From: Canna indica
Lineage: Eukaryota; Streptophyta; Magnoliopsida; Zingiberales; Cannaceae
Direction of reading: 5' to 3'
Length of the DNA stretch: 64,000 bases
Assembly: GCA_034359265.1 (NCBI GenBank)
Contig: CP136893.1
Coordinates: 18,109,001-18,173,000, forward strand
A program made the position numbers and the translations under genes. Of the stretch, positions 1 through 9,484 are shown one piece after another. The stretch's first letter is position 1, and every line of letters starts with the position of its first letter. The notes beneath the pieces were generated by a model that saw only the letters and a program-made list of their open reading frames with translations, was not told where the DNA came from and ran no database searches.

Positions 1-496
1 AAAGTTCTTGCGAGGGTCAGTCTGAGTAGACTTATCCGAGCGAGTCATGGCTGACAAAGGTGGGATAATTTTTGACTTTTGAGTTGCAGCAGCGTCAGAA
101 ATTAAGAGATCTACAATTACACCCCCACCATCCCTTCGAAAAGAAATTCCTGGAATTTCTTCATTCGGCTTTTCCCAATCATCTCGGAGAGGAGAAGAAG
201 ATGATGATTGCGGAATAGATATCGCCATGAGTTTTAGTCGGACCATCAAGGAAGAAGTTCCGAGAACTTCATCTTTCAGCTCGAAAGAAACATCCCTCTC
301 AAGGGGAGTTCTAGGTTCCGACCGCGCCAAATGAGTGTCTGGATGCCGAACGGTCTTCGCACCGTCTTCAGCTTCGGCATCGATCCTGCAGCCCGTACAG
401 ATCTTGAGGACATCGATCTGTAGAGTACCTATAAAACTAGGAGTACCTGTAAAACTAGAATTGACTAGGAGTACCTGTAAAACTAGAAACCTTTAA
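1..496 (-). CDS. Unidentified open frame running off the left edge
   Basis: Reading the minus strand from about 496 to base 1 gives roughly 165 codons without a stop, and the frame leaves the window still open. The product has a Cys-x-x-Cys pair (ICTGCR), a Ser-rich stretch, and ends near STQTDP. I do not recognise the family. Its position beside the pararetrovirus suggests another inverted viral fragment or a host exon, but no diagnostic motif decides between them. It overlaps a triple direct repeat at its beginning, and no convincing start codon sits at the upstream end, so it may be an internal exon or an interrupted gene. Confidence 0.35.
423..486. repeat. Three 18-bp direct repeats
   Basis: GAGTACCTRTAAAACTAG occurs at 423-440, 441-458 and 469-486, just upstream of the first viral ORF. 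The first two are directly adjacent. The function is unknown. They may be leader repeats of the virus or a duplication at the integration site. Confidence 0.8.
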
Positions 497-511
497 TACC
501 TTGATTATTAC

Positions 512-922
512 ATGAGTGACTGGCGTCTCACGGCAGCCAGTAGTACTTATCTTCAAGCTTTGAAGGCTACAGAATCTTTAGGGCAACCATCCGAAGGATT
601 CATAAACCCAGCAAGTGTCACACAAAAGTACTCAGAGACTATATTCAAACAGTTGAACACTCTGATTCAGCTTACAATCAAAATTAAAGAAGAACTAAGT
701 GATCTAAGAGAGGAGATCAAAACTGTAAAAGAAGCTGTAGAAAAGGAAGTAAAACCCAGTGAACTTCATACTTCCATTGAAAAGTTAACCAAGGATCTAC
801 AAGATCTGAAGCTCGGGGAACCAGCAACCCTCGTAATACCAAAAGCAAAAGGCAAGCTATTTGTCTACAAAAACCCAAAAGAGATCTTCGAATTAGAAAA
901 GAAAAAGGCTAGCACACAATGA
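512..922 (+). CDS. Badnavirus-like small ORF (virion-associated, coiled coil)
   Basis: A complete 136-residue frame starting MSDWRL. Residues about 45-100 are rich in Glu, Lys and Leu with heptad-like spacing (LTIKIKEELSDLREEIK), consistent with a coiled coil. The tail is basic (KAKGKLF, EKKKAS). Known: badnaviruses encode one or two small proteins ahead of the polyprotein, one of which is a virion-associated coiled-coil protein. The match here is by position, size and coiled-coil character, not by a conserved signature. The stop codon overlaps the next start as ATGA at 919-922, the arrangement used by these viruses for leaky scanning or re-initiation. The frame is intact although the neighbours are not. 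Confidence 0.6.
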   Translation: MSDWRLTAASSTYLQALKATESLGQPSEGFINPASVTQKYSETIFKQLNTLIQLTIKIKEELSDLREEIKTVKEAVEKEVKPSELHTSIEKLTKDLQDLKLGEPATLVIPKAKGKLFVYKNPKEIFELEKKKASTQ

Positions 923-2195
923 CTTCGACAAGAACAGAAGTTGTTGGCCCAAGACCTTCGATTTCAGGTGGAGAGTCCAATCGCCACCCAACAATCGAAG
1001 ACCAAATTCGAAGCTATCTACTAGGGAGCAGACTACGCCATGAAGCTCAAAGGCGTATATCCTCTTCCTCAAGAAGAAGTGGCTTTAGAAGAAGCCTGGA
1101 ATCGAAACTTAACCCAGAAGCCGAGCTAACTATTTCTCAGTATCAAAGAGCTCAGCAGGTCCCAGCAGAGACCCTCTATCAGGCAAGATGGTCAGAAAGA
1201 CACCATCGAGTTTACCAACATTACTCAGATGAAAGAATACTTGTTACGAAAGGAGCACAGGTAGAACTTCCCTTTATTACAGACTCAAGTTATAATCTTC
1301 TAGTCCAGGAAGGGCTGCAACACCTACACATCGAAATGATCATGGTCAGACTCCAGACCCTGCACAGAAGGAGTGCGGGAGTTAATGCCCTGGTATTAAT
1401 CAGAGATACCAGGTGGGCAGATGATAGAGCTGTAATCAGCTCTATGGAGATAGATCTCACTACAAGTACGCAACTGGCGTACACTGCACCTGATATTACC
1501 TTGAGTATACATGATTTCAGGGATCACATTCAGTTAGTAATCCAGACCCACGGGTACCAAGGTTGGCAAGGAGGCGAAAGTAACCTCCTATTATCCAGAT
1601 CCTTAATTGGAAGGTTATCCAACAGTAGCCACACCAACTTTAGATATAATGTCCAACATGTGGCAGATCACCTAGCAAGCAGGGGGATTAGAGCAATCCC
1701 AGGACAAGCAAGAACAACATCAAGTTTACAAGGGAGAAGGTGGGTTATAAGACCCGCAGTCATTCAAAGCACACAAGTCCCACAAACCTCTAGTATAAGA
1801 ACACGGACAGACGGTGCACTAACTGTCCAATTTGCAGACTATACAACAGGCATGACACAGCCAGATAATCCTGATGATAATGATGATTTAGATCATGAAC
1901 TGGCAATGATGATGACCTGCGACTGGGACGAATCTGATGATGAAGAAGCTGAATCTGATTGGGATGAAGATTTAGAAGTTTTGCGACATCTAATGTCCCT
2001 CCAGTTAGAAGAAAATGATGAATTTGATGAACTACCACAATGGAATGATGAACCACCAAAATGGGATACATCTGAGGAATCCCATAAAGAAGAAGACACC
2101 AATGAAAATAAGTCTAACTTATTTTCTTTTCGAGGGGGTAGGAGGGAAGATGAAGATGAAGATGAAGATGAAGACGACAGTAGACAGTTGCTCCT
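919..2195 (+). pseudogene. Pararetrovirus movement protein (N-terminal polyprotein part), truncated
   Basis: An open frame beginning in the ATGA overlap and reading to 2220. Residues about 105-300 match the badnavirus-type movement domain: the segments VNALVLIRDTRWADDRAVIS, HDFRDHIQLVIQT, GGESNLLLSRSLIGRLSN and a following RAIPGQ are recognisable. In the virus this protein moves virions or nucleoprotein through plasmodesmata and is the N-terminal part of the long polyprotein. After residue 330 the protein becomes very acidic (DNDDLDHE, then a GATGAA microsatellite at about 2150-2175). The frame then crosses, near 2180, into inverted protease sequence, so the last dozen residues are junction nonsense. 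The coat, protease and RT parts that should follow are missing from this copy. Confidence 0.82.
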
Positions 2196-4240
2196 GTGTC
2201 CAATATGGCTTGAACTTTAAAGGAGCTTTTCATTCCAAGGATTTCCATGATTATCTCCATATTGTAGAGCTTATTCAAAATTCTCCCGCCTCTTTTTGGA
2301 AATAGAGGGATTTCTTCTTCTGCTAACGAAAGTATGTTAGCCATCTCCTTAAATACGATTCCTGTTTGCTTGGCTGTGGGAACTTCCTCCTCTACAGGAT
2401 ACTTTCCCTTTTTCTTTCTTTCTGCTTCTTGATCAAGTTTCAAATTAGAGAACTAATTCTCTAGATCAGATATATCTTTATTCGTCCTTTCTTATTCTAG
2501 CTCTTTCTTTAGCCTATCATTCTCGTTTAGGAGAAAAACTGTGTACTCCAACAGTTCTCTGATTAATGCATCTTTATCATCATACGGTAAGGGGTTTGCT
2601 TTCTTTATTGTCAGCTTTCTTCCTAGGTTGAATCTCAAGCACATAGGACGGACCGTAAGCAAGCAGTTTCTGCAGTGCGATCTCATCCTTGGGTTTGTGA
2701 TTTCCTTACAGCATGTGCATCTTTCACAACCTTTTGTTACTTCTGAGTTGTTGTCTTCCCATCTGTGAAGACACTGATTCATTATTTCTGGAAGAGTTAC
2801 CTTCGTCCTCCATGAATTTTCAGCTTCTGTCTTTTCATCTGTTATTATCACAAAGACAGACTCATATGGCACGTCTCTTAAATCTGCTGTTACTGTGTTT
2901 GCTGTGCCGACCTCTCCTTCGGAGAACGAGCATATCGCATCACTATCTGGCTCGTCTTGTTCTACTGAGATAACATCCCAATTGTCCGATAACTCTAAGT
3001 TTTCTATGATTGCTGCTCTGGCTATATTTCCTTGTTTTCTTGTGCACTCTCTAGCGAAGTGCCCTTCTTCTCCGCATATAAAGCACTTACAGCGCCTTAA
3101 TTTGTCAGAGTGCTTCTTCTTGAATATACAGACATGCGTATCATGTGGTTTCCCTTTATACGTTTTGGCTTTTCTGAGTCCGTATTTCTTCTCTCTTTTG
3201 TAGTATCCTGGGATTGGTATCTTCTTACAAATAGTGAGGTCTTTCATACTTCTTTGAAATGCTGCCTTCTTGCACTGCTCTTCTAGGTATTGATATGTGA
3301 AATGTATTCTGGGAAATACACCTAATGTATTTCCTGGGTGCTTTTGTGAAAATGCTATCTCCAGTTCCTTCCCAATTATCGGTGGCATCTTTCTAAACAA
3401 TTTTTCAGATAATTCTGGGGATACGTACATCCTCCCGGATCTTGCGGCTAGGACTTTGTAATCATTGATATATTCAAATAAGTCCTTCACGTTATGGCAT
3501 GAGAGCCTTTCCAGGTCTTCATAGGCTCTATTTTGTTCTTCCGTAGATCCCGTAGTTGGGTCCTCTAAAAGGAACATTCTTCGTATTTGAGATAGTACAT
3601 TCTGCGGGTCATCCGCTATATTTGTCAGCTCATCGTATTCAGTGGGAAATGCCATTCTCCACTGCATCCAAGTCTTTTTCTCTGTCTCTCCCAATAGGTT
3701 CTCAATATAACAGATCTTTGACTTGTTATCTGACCAATTTCTCTCATTGATTAAATTCAGCGTAATCGATTCCCATCTCGAAATTACATCACTATATTGC
3801 GCAAGATTTTCGGGAAGTACCAACATTACGCCTGTATTGGCTTGTGCTGATGGGAGATTATACTTCTCATTATGCTGCTTCGAATATCCTCCCCTCAGGT
3901 TGTTTACCCTTGAGTGTATTGGAGGGACACTCCCAAACGGAACTTGTGCTGTTGGGTTTGAATTGCTAGGTGGATACATAGCTGGTCCCATAATAGGTTC
4001 TCTAGGCAGCTTTGTTATGTTCGAGGAAGATTCAGCAGTTGATGTTAATACAGTTTCCACCTTTGCCTTTGCGGTCCTCTTCGCGAGCTTCTTGATTATA
4101 GGATAATCCATTTCTGCTGCGGCATAGACCATTTCTGTGTCATAAATATCATTGCCAAAGTTATGGTAGTCATCATGATAGTAGTTCTCACTATTGAACT
4201 CTTCATTCTCATTAAAGAAATCGGAAATGAAGTTCTTGCT
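2180..4240 (-). pseudogene. Pararetrovirus coat protein-aspartic protease region, inverted
   Basis: Minus-strand frame from about 4240 down to 2180. The coat region (long open stretch 4132-2492) contains a CCHC zinc knuckle, CFICGEEGHFAREC, and downstream a second Cys cluster (CERCTCCKEI ... HCRNC ... PMC) of the type that marks badnaviruses. After two in-frame stops between 2492 and 2443 the same polyprotein continues into an aspartic protease with the active-site stretch AILDTGAT at about 2210-2190. It breaks there at the inverted junction with the plus-strand movement-protein copy. The coat protein packages the DNA genome and the protease cleaves the polyprotein. With stops and no RT attached, the locus cannot make a working polyprotein. 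Confidence 0.82.
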
Positions 4241-4445
4241 TGTCCTGGGATTGCTTTAATCCCCCTGCTTGCTAGGTGATCTGCCACATGTTGGACATTA
4301 TATCTAAAGTTGGTGTGGCTACTGTTAGATAACCTTCCAATTAAGGATCTGGATAATAGGAGGTTACTTTCGCCTCCTTGCCAACCTTTGTACCCGTGGG
4401 TCTGGATTACTAACTGAATGTGATCCCTGAAATCATGTATACTCA
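4236..4445 (-). pseudogene. Movement-protein fragment joined to the coat region
   Basis: The minus strand repeats about 70 codons of the movement domain (from SIHDFRDHIQ to IKAIPGQAR) directly before the coat region. Its normal downstream part is missing and the frame shifts at about 4235. It is almost identical in sequence to the plus-strand copies at 1500-1715 and 4720-4928, and forms an inverted pair with the latter around 4450. Confidence 0.8.
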
Positions 4446-4455
4446 GGGTAATACT

Positions 4456-4928
4456 TGTTACGGAAGGAGCACAGGTAGAACTTCCCTTTATTACGGACTC
4501 AAGTTATAATCTTCTAGTCCAGGAAGGGCTGCAACACCTACACATCAGAATGATCATGGTCAGACTCCAGACCCTGCACAGAAGGAGTGCGGGAGTTAAT
4601 GCCCTGGTATTAATCAGAGATACCAGGTGGGCAGATGATAGAGCTGTAATCAGCTCTATGGAGATAGATCTCACTACAGGTACACAACTGGCGTACATTG
4701 CACCTGATATTATCCTGAGTATACATGATTTCAGGGATCACATTCAGTTAGTAATCCAGACCCATGGGTACCAAGGTTGGCAAGGAGGCGAAAGTAACCT
4801 CCTATTATCCAGATCCTTAATTGGAAGGTTATCCAACAGTAGTCACACCAACTTTAGATATAATGTCCAACATGTGGCAGATCACCTAGCAAGCAGGGGG
4901 ATTAGAGCAATCCCAGGACAAGCAAGAA
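4456..4928 (+). pseudogene. Second plus-strand movement-protein fragment
   Basis: About 158 codons of the movement domain, from a GAQVELPFITDSS stretch to IPGQAR, lacking both ends. Compared with 1244-1715 I see only a handful of single-base differences by eye, for example at the HIEM/HIRM position. At 4929 it runs into a short GGACCAAAGAAAGA-type imperfect repeat (4929-4980) and then inverted viral or host sequence. The frame to 5089 therefore has an unrelated tail. Confidence 0.8.
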
Positions 4929-5190
4929 CCAAAGAAAGATGGACCAAAGAAAGAAAGATGGACCAGAGAAAGATGGACCACTTGTGTTCTTTATCCATGG
5001 CCCTAGGGAATTTGAACAGGATTTTTCCCGTTAGCCTTTCAAGTTCATTCAGTCCGGTTGTTGATCCTCCTAGGACTGCCCAATATTGAGCAGTCGAGAT
5101 ATCCTTCCTTGTTGAGGCGTATGTTCCATGGTTGGTGTCCGTGAATCTCTTAAGCTCATCTAAAATTATACTTAACCTGTAAAACAGAAA
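4929..5190 (-). CDS. Unidentified minus-strand frame beside the viral segment
   Basis: The minus strand from about 5190 to 4950 is open for about 75 codons (segments ILDELKRFTDT, TAQYWAVLGGS, LTGKILFKFPRAMDK). I do not recognise it with certainty. It lies downstream, in transcription order, of the pararetrovirus polyprotein end at about 5262, where some caulimovirids carry an extra ORF. A pyrimidine stretch ending in TTTTACAG just before it resembles a splice acceptor. It is truncated where it meets the plus-strand movement-protein copy at 4928. Confidence 0.35.
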
Positions 5191-5261
5191 AATATTAATA
5201 CTTAGATGTGGATCTTATTTTAGGGGTTATCCACTTCCCCTCTTCGTGATAGTAAGATCAG

Positions 5262-5962
5262 TTCCTGGCTGGATACTTCCTCTTTCTCAAGGTTTCGTAA
5301 TCCAGCTGCAAAGTGTCTTCAGGTGGGGTCTCATCTTCTTCGTATACCCCGAATGGGATTTCTTCAGGTAGGGCATTGTTTTCTTCATATGCCCCGAAAT
5401 TCAACGTTCCTTCGAGCATTTCTCGTCGTTTTGAACATTCTGGCTATTCCTGCTCTCTAGAATAAGGATTTCTAGAGTAATTGTTGCTGCATCTCCATTC
5501 TTCTGATGCTTCCTCTTCTTTCTTTTCTGTCATTTCTGTGATTAGTCTTTCTGTTGTCTTTTCTGTGATCAGTCCTTGATCTATCAGTTCTTCCTCATAT
5601 CTTGCTACTCTCAAAAGTATGCCTTCAATTTCTTCATACTCATCCCAGTATGGGATATCCTCCCATCTTGGTGGAGGGTTTGGGTCAGGCACATATCTTC
5701 TCTCGTATCTTCGGATTAGTCCTTCCTCTATGACATCACTTATTGCAGATTCATTGGCATCAAGGATTTCTTGTATCTCATCATCCCATGAAGTGATTGC
5801 CATTAAGGCTAAATCCTTTTGCTCTTCTGTGATCATATCATTGATTATACAAATTGCCGTATTCAACTGATTGTTCACATTCTGGGGAGCTTGTTCAGCC
5901 TCCTTTAGTGCTCCCTCAAGGTCTTCTAAGTACTCATCAATGTAACTGGGATCTTGGACCAC
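5262..5962 (-). pseudogene. Pararetrovirus polyprotein C-terminal region (acidic)
   Basis: This frame follows RNase H in the same orientation and ends at a TGA near 5262. It is highly acidic and Glu/Ile-rich (YIDEYLEDLEG, DEYEEIEGIL, EEEASEEW). One in-frame TAG at about 5450 splits it; beyond the stop the frame goes on for about 60 codons (GAYEENNALPEEI, PFGVYEEDE). No catalytic motif is visible. Such acidic tails after RNase H occur in badnavirus-like polyproteins. Whether this one is cleaved off or has a separate role cannot be told. Confidence 0.55.
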
Positions 5963-6330
5963 GACTAAGCTGGCTGTTAGTCTTTATAAAGCATCTGCTA
6001 GCACATTTAATTTACCATCTATATGCTCAAAGCATATTTGAACTCCAGTTCCTGTGATAAAGTCTACAAAATTTAACCATCTTACCCGAGAAGGTTTGTT
6101 CTGCGCGGTTTTGTTGTAAAAGCTTATAATAGCCTGACAATCCGTTCTGAGTGTAATCTCCTTTTGGTCTAAGTAATGGATTTTTAGTGCTGAGAGTGTC
6201 TCCATGCAGGCATGAATTTCTGCATCAATGGTTGATTTGACAGTTGGGAATTTCCCACTCGCATAAGCACATACCTTTTCAGTGCTTCTTGGGTCATTTT
6301 TCTTATTCTTCCATTTACACACCCCTCCCT
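5963..6330 (-). pseudogene. Pararetrovirus RNase H fragment, minus strand
   Basis: Contains the RNase H core seen as CAYASGKF, STIDAEIHACMETL (catalytic Glu region), LRTDCQAI (catalytic Asp region) and the closing HIDGKLNVLADAL. RNase H degrades the RNA strand during reverse transcription and normally sits between RT and the C-terminus. Its N-terminal half, including the first catalytic Asp, is cut off at about 6330. That missing part is present in the oppositely oriented copy at 6800-6985. The segment 6175-6322 is an inverted duplicate of 6840-6985. Confidence 0.85.
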
Positions 6331-6384
6331 TTATTTCTTTATGGGATTTTAATAAAGGGAAGGAGGAAGTATGTTAGCCATTTA

Positions 6385-6988
6385 CATAAAGTAACCTCCT
6401 ATTATCCAGATCCTTAATTGGAAGGTTATCCAACAGTAGCCACACCAACTTTAGATATAATATCCAACATTTGGCAGATCACCTAGCAAGCAGGGGGATT
6501 AGAGCAATCCCAGGACAAGTAAGAACAACATCAAGTTTACAAGGGAGAAGGTGGGTTATAAGACCCGCAGTCATTCAAAGCACACAAGTATTGAAGACCA
6601 AAGCAGGATTGAGATCCTGGCTGGGAATACTAAACTATGCAAGATCCTACATCCCAAATCTTGGTACTTTGTTAGGACCATTGTATTCAAAGACTAGCCC
6701 GCACAGAGACAAGAGGATTAAGCCATCAGATCAACAACTAATTGCTAAGATTAAAGAGCTAGTCCAAGAACTCCCTGATTTGGAACTGCCCCCAACCAAT
6801 GCCTATATAATCCTTGAGACAGATGGATCAATGGAAGGATGGGGAGGGGTGTGTAAATGGAAGAATAAGAAAAATGACCCAAGAAGCACTGAAAAGGTAT
6901 GTGCTTATGCGAGTGGGAAATTCCCAACTGTCAAATCAACCATTGATGCAGAAATTCATGCCTGCATGGAGACACTCTCAGCACTGAA
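6385..6988 (+). pseudogene. In-frame fusion of movement-protein piece to RT-RNase H piece
   Basis: From about 6390 to 6589 the sequence is the movement domain (LLLSRSLIGRLSN to RWVIRPAV). At 6590 it continues without a stop into the RT connection region (SWLGILNYARSYIPNLG) and the first half of RNase H (ILETDGSMEGWGG, with the first catalytic Asp). It stops being viral at 6988, where a 57-bp minisatellite begins. The coat, protease and RT palm regions that should lie between are absent, so this is a deletion fusion. The open frame over 190 codons may be chance and is not evidence of function. Confidence 0.8.
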
Positions 6989-7345
6989 AGGTTTTGATGT
7001 TAATGTAGCTGATTGCTCTTCTATTTTGATTGTTACCCGAACTAGGGTTTTGATGTTAATGTAGCCGATTGCCTCTTTTGTTTTGATTGTTACCAGAACT
7101 AGGATTTTGATGTTAATGTAGTCGATTGCCTCTTCTATTTTGATTGTTACTCGAACTAGGGTTTTGATATTAATGTAGCCGATTGCCTCTTTTGTTTTGA
7201 TTGTTACCAAAACTAGGGTTTTGATGTTAATGTAGCTGATTGCCTCTGTGTTTTGATTGTTACCCGAACTAGGATTTTGATGTTAATGTAGCCGATTGCC
7301 TCTTCTGTTTTGATTGTTACCCGAACTAGGGTTTTGATGTGTAGC
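6989..7345. repeat. 57-bp minisatellite, about six copies
   Basis: Units begin at about 6989, 7047, 7104, 7161, 7218 and 7274, each built on TTTTGATGTTAATGTAG, a CGATTGCCTCTT core and TTGATTGTTACCCGAACTAG. A partial, diverged seventh copy runs into 7345. Copies differ by a few substitutions and one has a 1-bp deletion. The array begins exactly where viral RNase H homology ends. Confidence 0.88.
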
Positions 7346-7439
7346 CGATCTAGGGTTTCGATTATTTGATCTTCTGTTTATTCATTTGTATGTTGTTCTA
7401 ATATATATTGTTCTATTTTAATATGTATTGTTCTGTCAG

Positions 7440-8000
7440 ATTGTTTTATGTGGGTCTTGAAGTTAATGTATACTGTTCTGTTTATTCATTTGTATGTTGT
7501 TCTAATATATACTGTTCTGTTTGTTTATATATTATTCTGTCATAACTTATGTGTTAATGTATACTGTTCTGTTTATTCATTTGTATGTTGTTCTAATACA
7601 TACTGTTCTATTTGTTTATATACTGTTCTGTTATATCTTATGTGTTAATGTATATTGTTCTCTTTATTCATTTATATGTTGTTCTAATAAATACTGTTCT
7701 GTTTTAATATATGTTGTTCTGTCAGATTGTTTTATGTGAGTCTTAAAGTTAATGTATATTGTTCTGTTTATTCATTTGTATGTTGTTCTAATATATACTG
7801 TTATGTTTTAATATATGCTGTTCTGTCATATCTTATGTGGGTCTTGAAGTTAATGTATACTGTTCTGTTTATTCATTTGTATGTTGTTCTAATATATACT
7901 GTTATGTTTTAATATATGTTGTTCTGTCATATCTTATGTGGGTCTTGAAGTTAATGTATACTGTTCTGTTTATTCATTTGTATGTTGTTCTAATATATAT
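7440..8000. repeat. About 100-bp AT-rich tandem array, five to six copies
   Basis: Repeated blocks carry TTAATGTATACTGTTCTG, TTTATTCATTTGTATGTTG and TCTTATGTGGGTCTTGAAG. Clear copies start near 7455, 7555, 7650, 7752, 7852 and 7953. Open frames over this region are produced by the repeat and have no protein signature. The array lies directly upstream of the Myb/SANT-like pseudogene, where a 5' leader or intron would be expected. Confidence 0.82.
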
Positions 8001-8029
8001 ATACTGATATGTGATAATATAAATAATAA

Positions 8030-9008
8030 ATGGGTGGCCATCGTAATCCGAGGGAGAAGTCAAAAAATTGATCCAAAGATGCTACTGAATCCTTTTTGTT
8101 TATACTTCATAATAGACAAATAGAATTCGACAATTTGAATTTTGACAAGACAGTGTGGGAAGAGATTAGCACTAGACTTGCGGAAAAATGTGGCACTAGG
8201 TACCCTGCTGATAAGGTTAAGGCAAAGAAACTTCGCCTTCATCGTTTTTATAAAGATTGGCAAGAACTGATTAGCCACACTGGGGTCACCTGGAATCCCG
8301 ATACTGGGATGGTTGAGGCCGACGAGACCGTGTGGAATATCACGGTAGGTTTTTGTTAATAGAGTTATTTATTAGGTATCGTATTGGGTAGCGTGTTAAT
8401 ATAGTAAATTTCGTGTGCAGAAAGGAGGAAGAAAATATTATTTCAAACAATTTAGGAATGGGCCACCTCCCAATTTACCGTTGTTGGAATTGATTTTTCA
8501 AAATCAATCTGCAACTGGTGGGATGACCCGATCATCTACACAGGCGCCTTTGAATTCAGATGATGAGCGTCAGTTAGAGGATCAATTTTTGGGGCAGAAT
8601 GTTCGGGGTAAGGTGCGTGTTGTTGTGGAATGGGAGGGGGAAGAGGAGGACACTGGGGATACTAATGATGAAATCCCTAGACGTCCTTCTGTATCTTCAA
8701 GTCGTAGTAACAAACGAGGTAAATCATCGGTGAGATCATCCATAGAACAAGACAAGCAAAAGTTGTTTGAACTTATGAGTCAACACATTGCAGCCCGTCA
8801 TGCCCGAAGTGAGGCCGCATCAATTGGTACAACCCCGCCAGATCCATATACCCTTGCAAACTGCGGTGAACGCTTATCTAATTTGTAGGGGTTGTTTGAA
8901 GAAACACATGCTAAGGCATGCACTTTCTTCCTTAGTAATCCTGAAGCTCGGGAACTTATTATGACATTGCTCGATGATAAATTGATCAATTGGCTTAAGA
9001 CTTTGTAG
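8030..9008 (+). pseudogene. Myb/SANT-like DNA-binding protein, two premature stops
   Basis: Two exons restore one protein: 8030-8344 (105 codons, ATG at 8030) and 8421-9008 (196 codons including the stop), joined across a 76-bp GT-AG intron in phase 0. The N-terminus has the plant Myb/SANT-like trihelix pattern: a W-bearing first helix, WEEISTRLAEKCG, and KLRLHRFYKDWQEL, followed by a WNPDTGMVEADETVW segment. The middle is Ser/Arg-rich with an acidic patch, and the C-terminus reads ELIMTLLDDKLINWL. Known: such proteins occur as host transcription factors and as partner proteins of PIF/Harbinger transposons. Stops at 8069-8071 (TGA where Trp is expected) and 8886-8888 (TAG) break it. No transposase is seen nearby, so an element origin is only a possibility. 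Confidence 0.8.
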
Positions 9009-9184
9009 TGACAATATTGTTATTTGTTTTAATGACTATGTGCACTCTTGTGTGTGCACCTTTCATTTGTTGCACTTTTTTTTCCCCAGCTTATATTCAC
9101 TGTTCTGTACTTGCACTATTTTTTTTCAGCTTATATTTCAGTACTTGCACTGTTAGCTTATATTTAGTGTTTTCTTTAGTGTAG
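9009..9184. other. AT-rich spacer after the Myb/SANT-like gene
   Basis: No coding signal. Short TTATATTYAGTG and CACTGTT-type repeats and a T-tract are seen, probably the 3' untranslated region of the preceding pseudogene up to the gypsy LTR remnant. Confidence 0.4.
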
Positions 9185-9267
9185 TGGTATAGTGCATGTG
9201 GTAGGCTTCGGGGTACCGACACGTACCCTGGCCAGTCAAGCGACCCTGAGTTGGGGCGTGACAAAGT

Positions 9268-9280
9268 TGGTATCAGAGCT
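9268..9280 (+). promoter_or_regulatory. Gypsy primer-binding site (tRNA-Met)
   Basis: TGGTATCAGAGCT, complementary to the 3' end of initiator tRNA-Met, lies 4 bp after the LTR end at 9263. This is the standard priming site for minus-strand DNA synthesis in plant LTR retrotransposons. Confidence 0.85.
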
Positions 9281-9484
9281 TCTGGTTAGGTCTTGACTAC
9301 GACTAGGAATTGGGTACCGTATGAGGCATATGCTAGCATGTCGACATACGATATATTTATGCTACGAGATCAAGCGGCCACGACTGCACCTCAGCGGACC
9401 ATGCAGTTAGTACTTTAAATTTCAGTTATAAGTTGTTAGTATTAATGGTATAAAAAAAATATGATTGTGTGATGGAGATTCACA

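Larger units (their letters stand above)
1..6988. mobile_element. Rearranged endogenous pararetrovirus locus (badnavirus-type)
   Basis: Seen: fragments of a caulimovirid genome lie side by side in alternating orientation. Plus at 512-2180 (VAP-like ORF, movement protein), minus at 2180-4445 (protease, coat protein, movement-protein piece), plus at 4456-4928 (movement protein again), minus at 4929-6330 (RNase H, C-terminal region, unknown frame), plus at 6385-6988 (movement protein joined to RT/RNase H). Known: the coat region has a CCHC knuckle and a second cysteine-rich motif of the kind typical of badnaviruses, whose genomes are not normally integrated. Inferred: an old concatemeric integration broken by inversions and end joining. 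No LTRs or terminal repeats are seen, and the left edge is cut by the window. All copies look defective. Confidence 0.88.

Noticed and set aside
7448..8123. Several Val/Tyr/Ser-rich frames (MYTVLFIHLYVVL-like)
   Set aside because: They follow the period of the 100-bp tandem array and have no independent protein signature.
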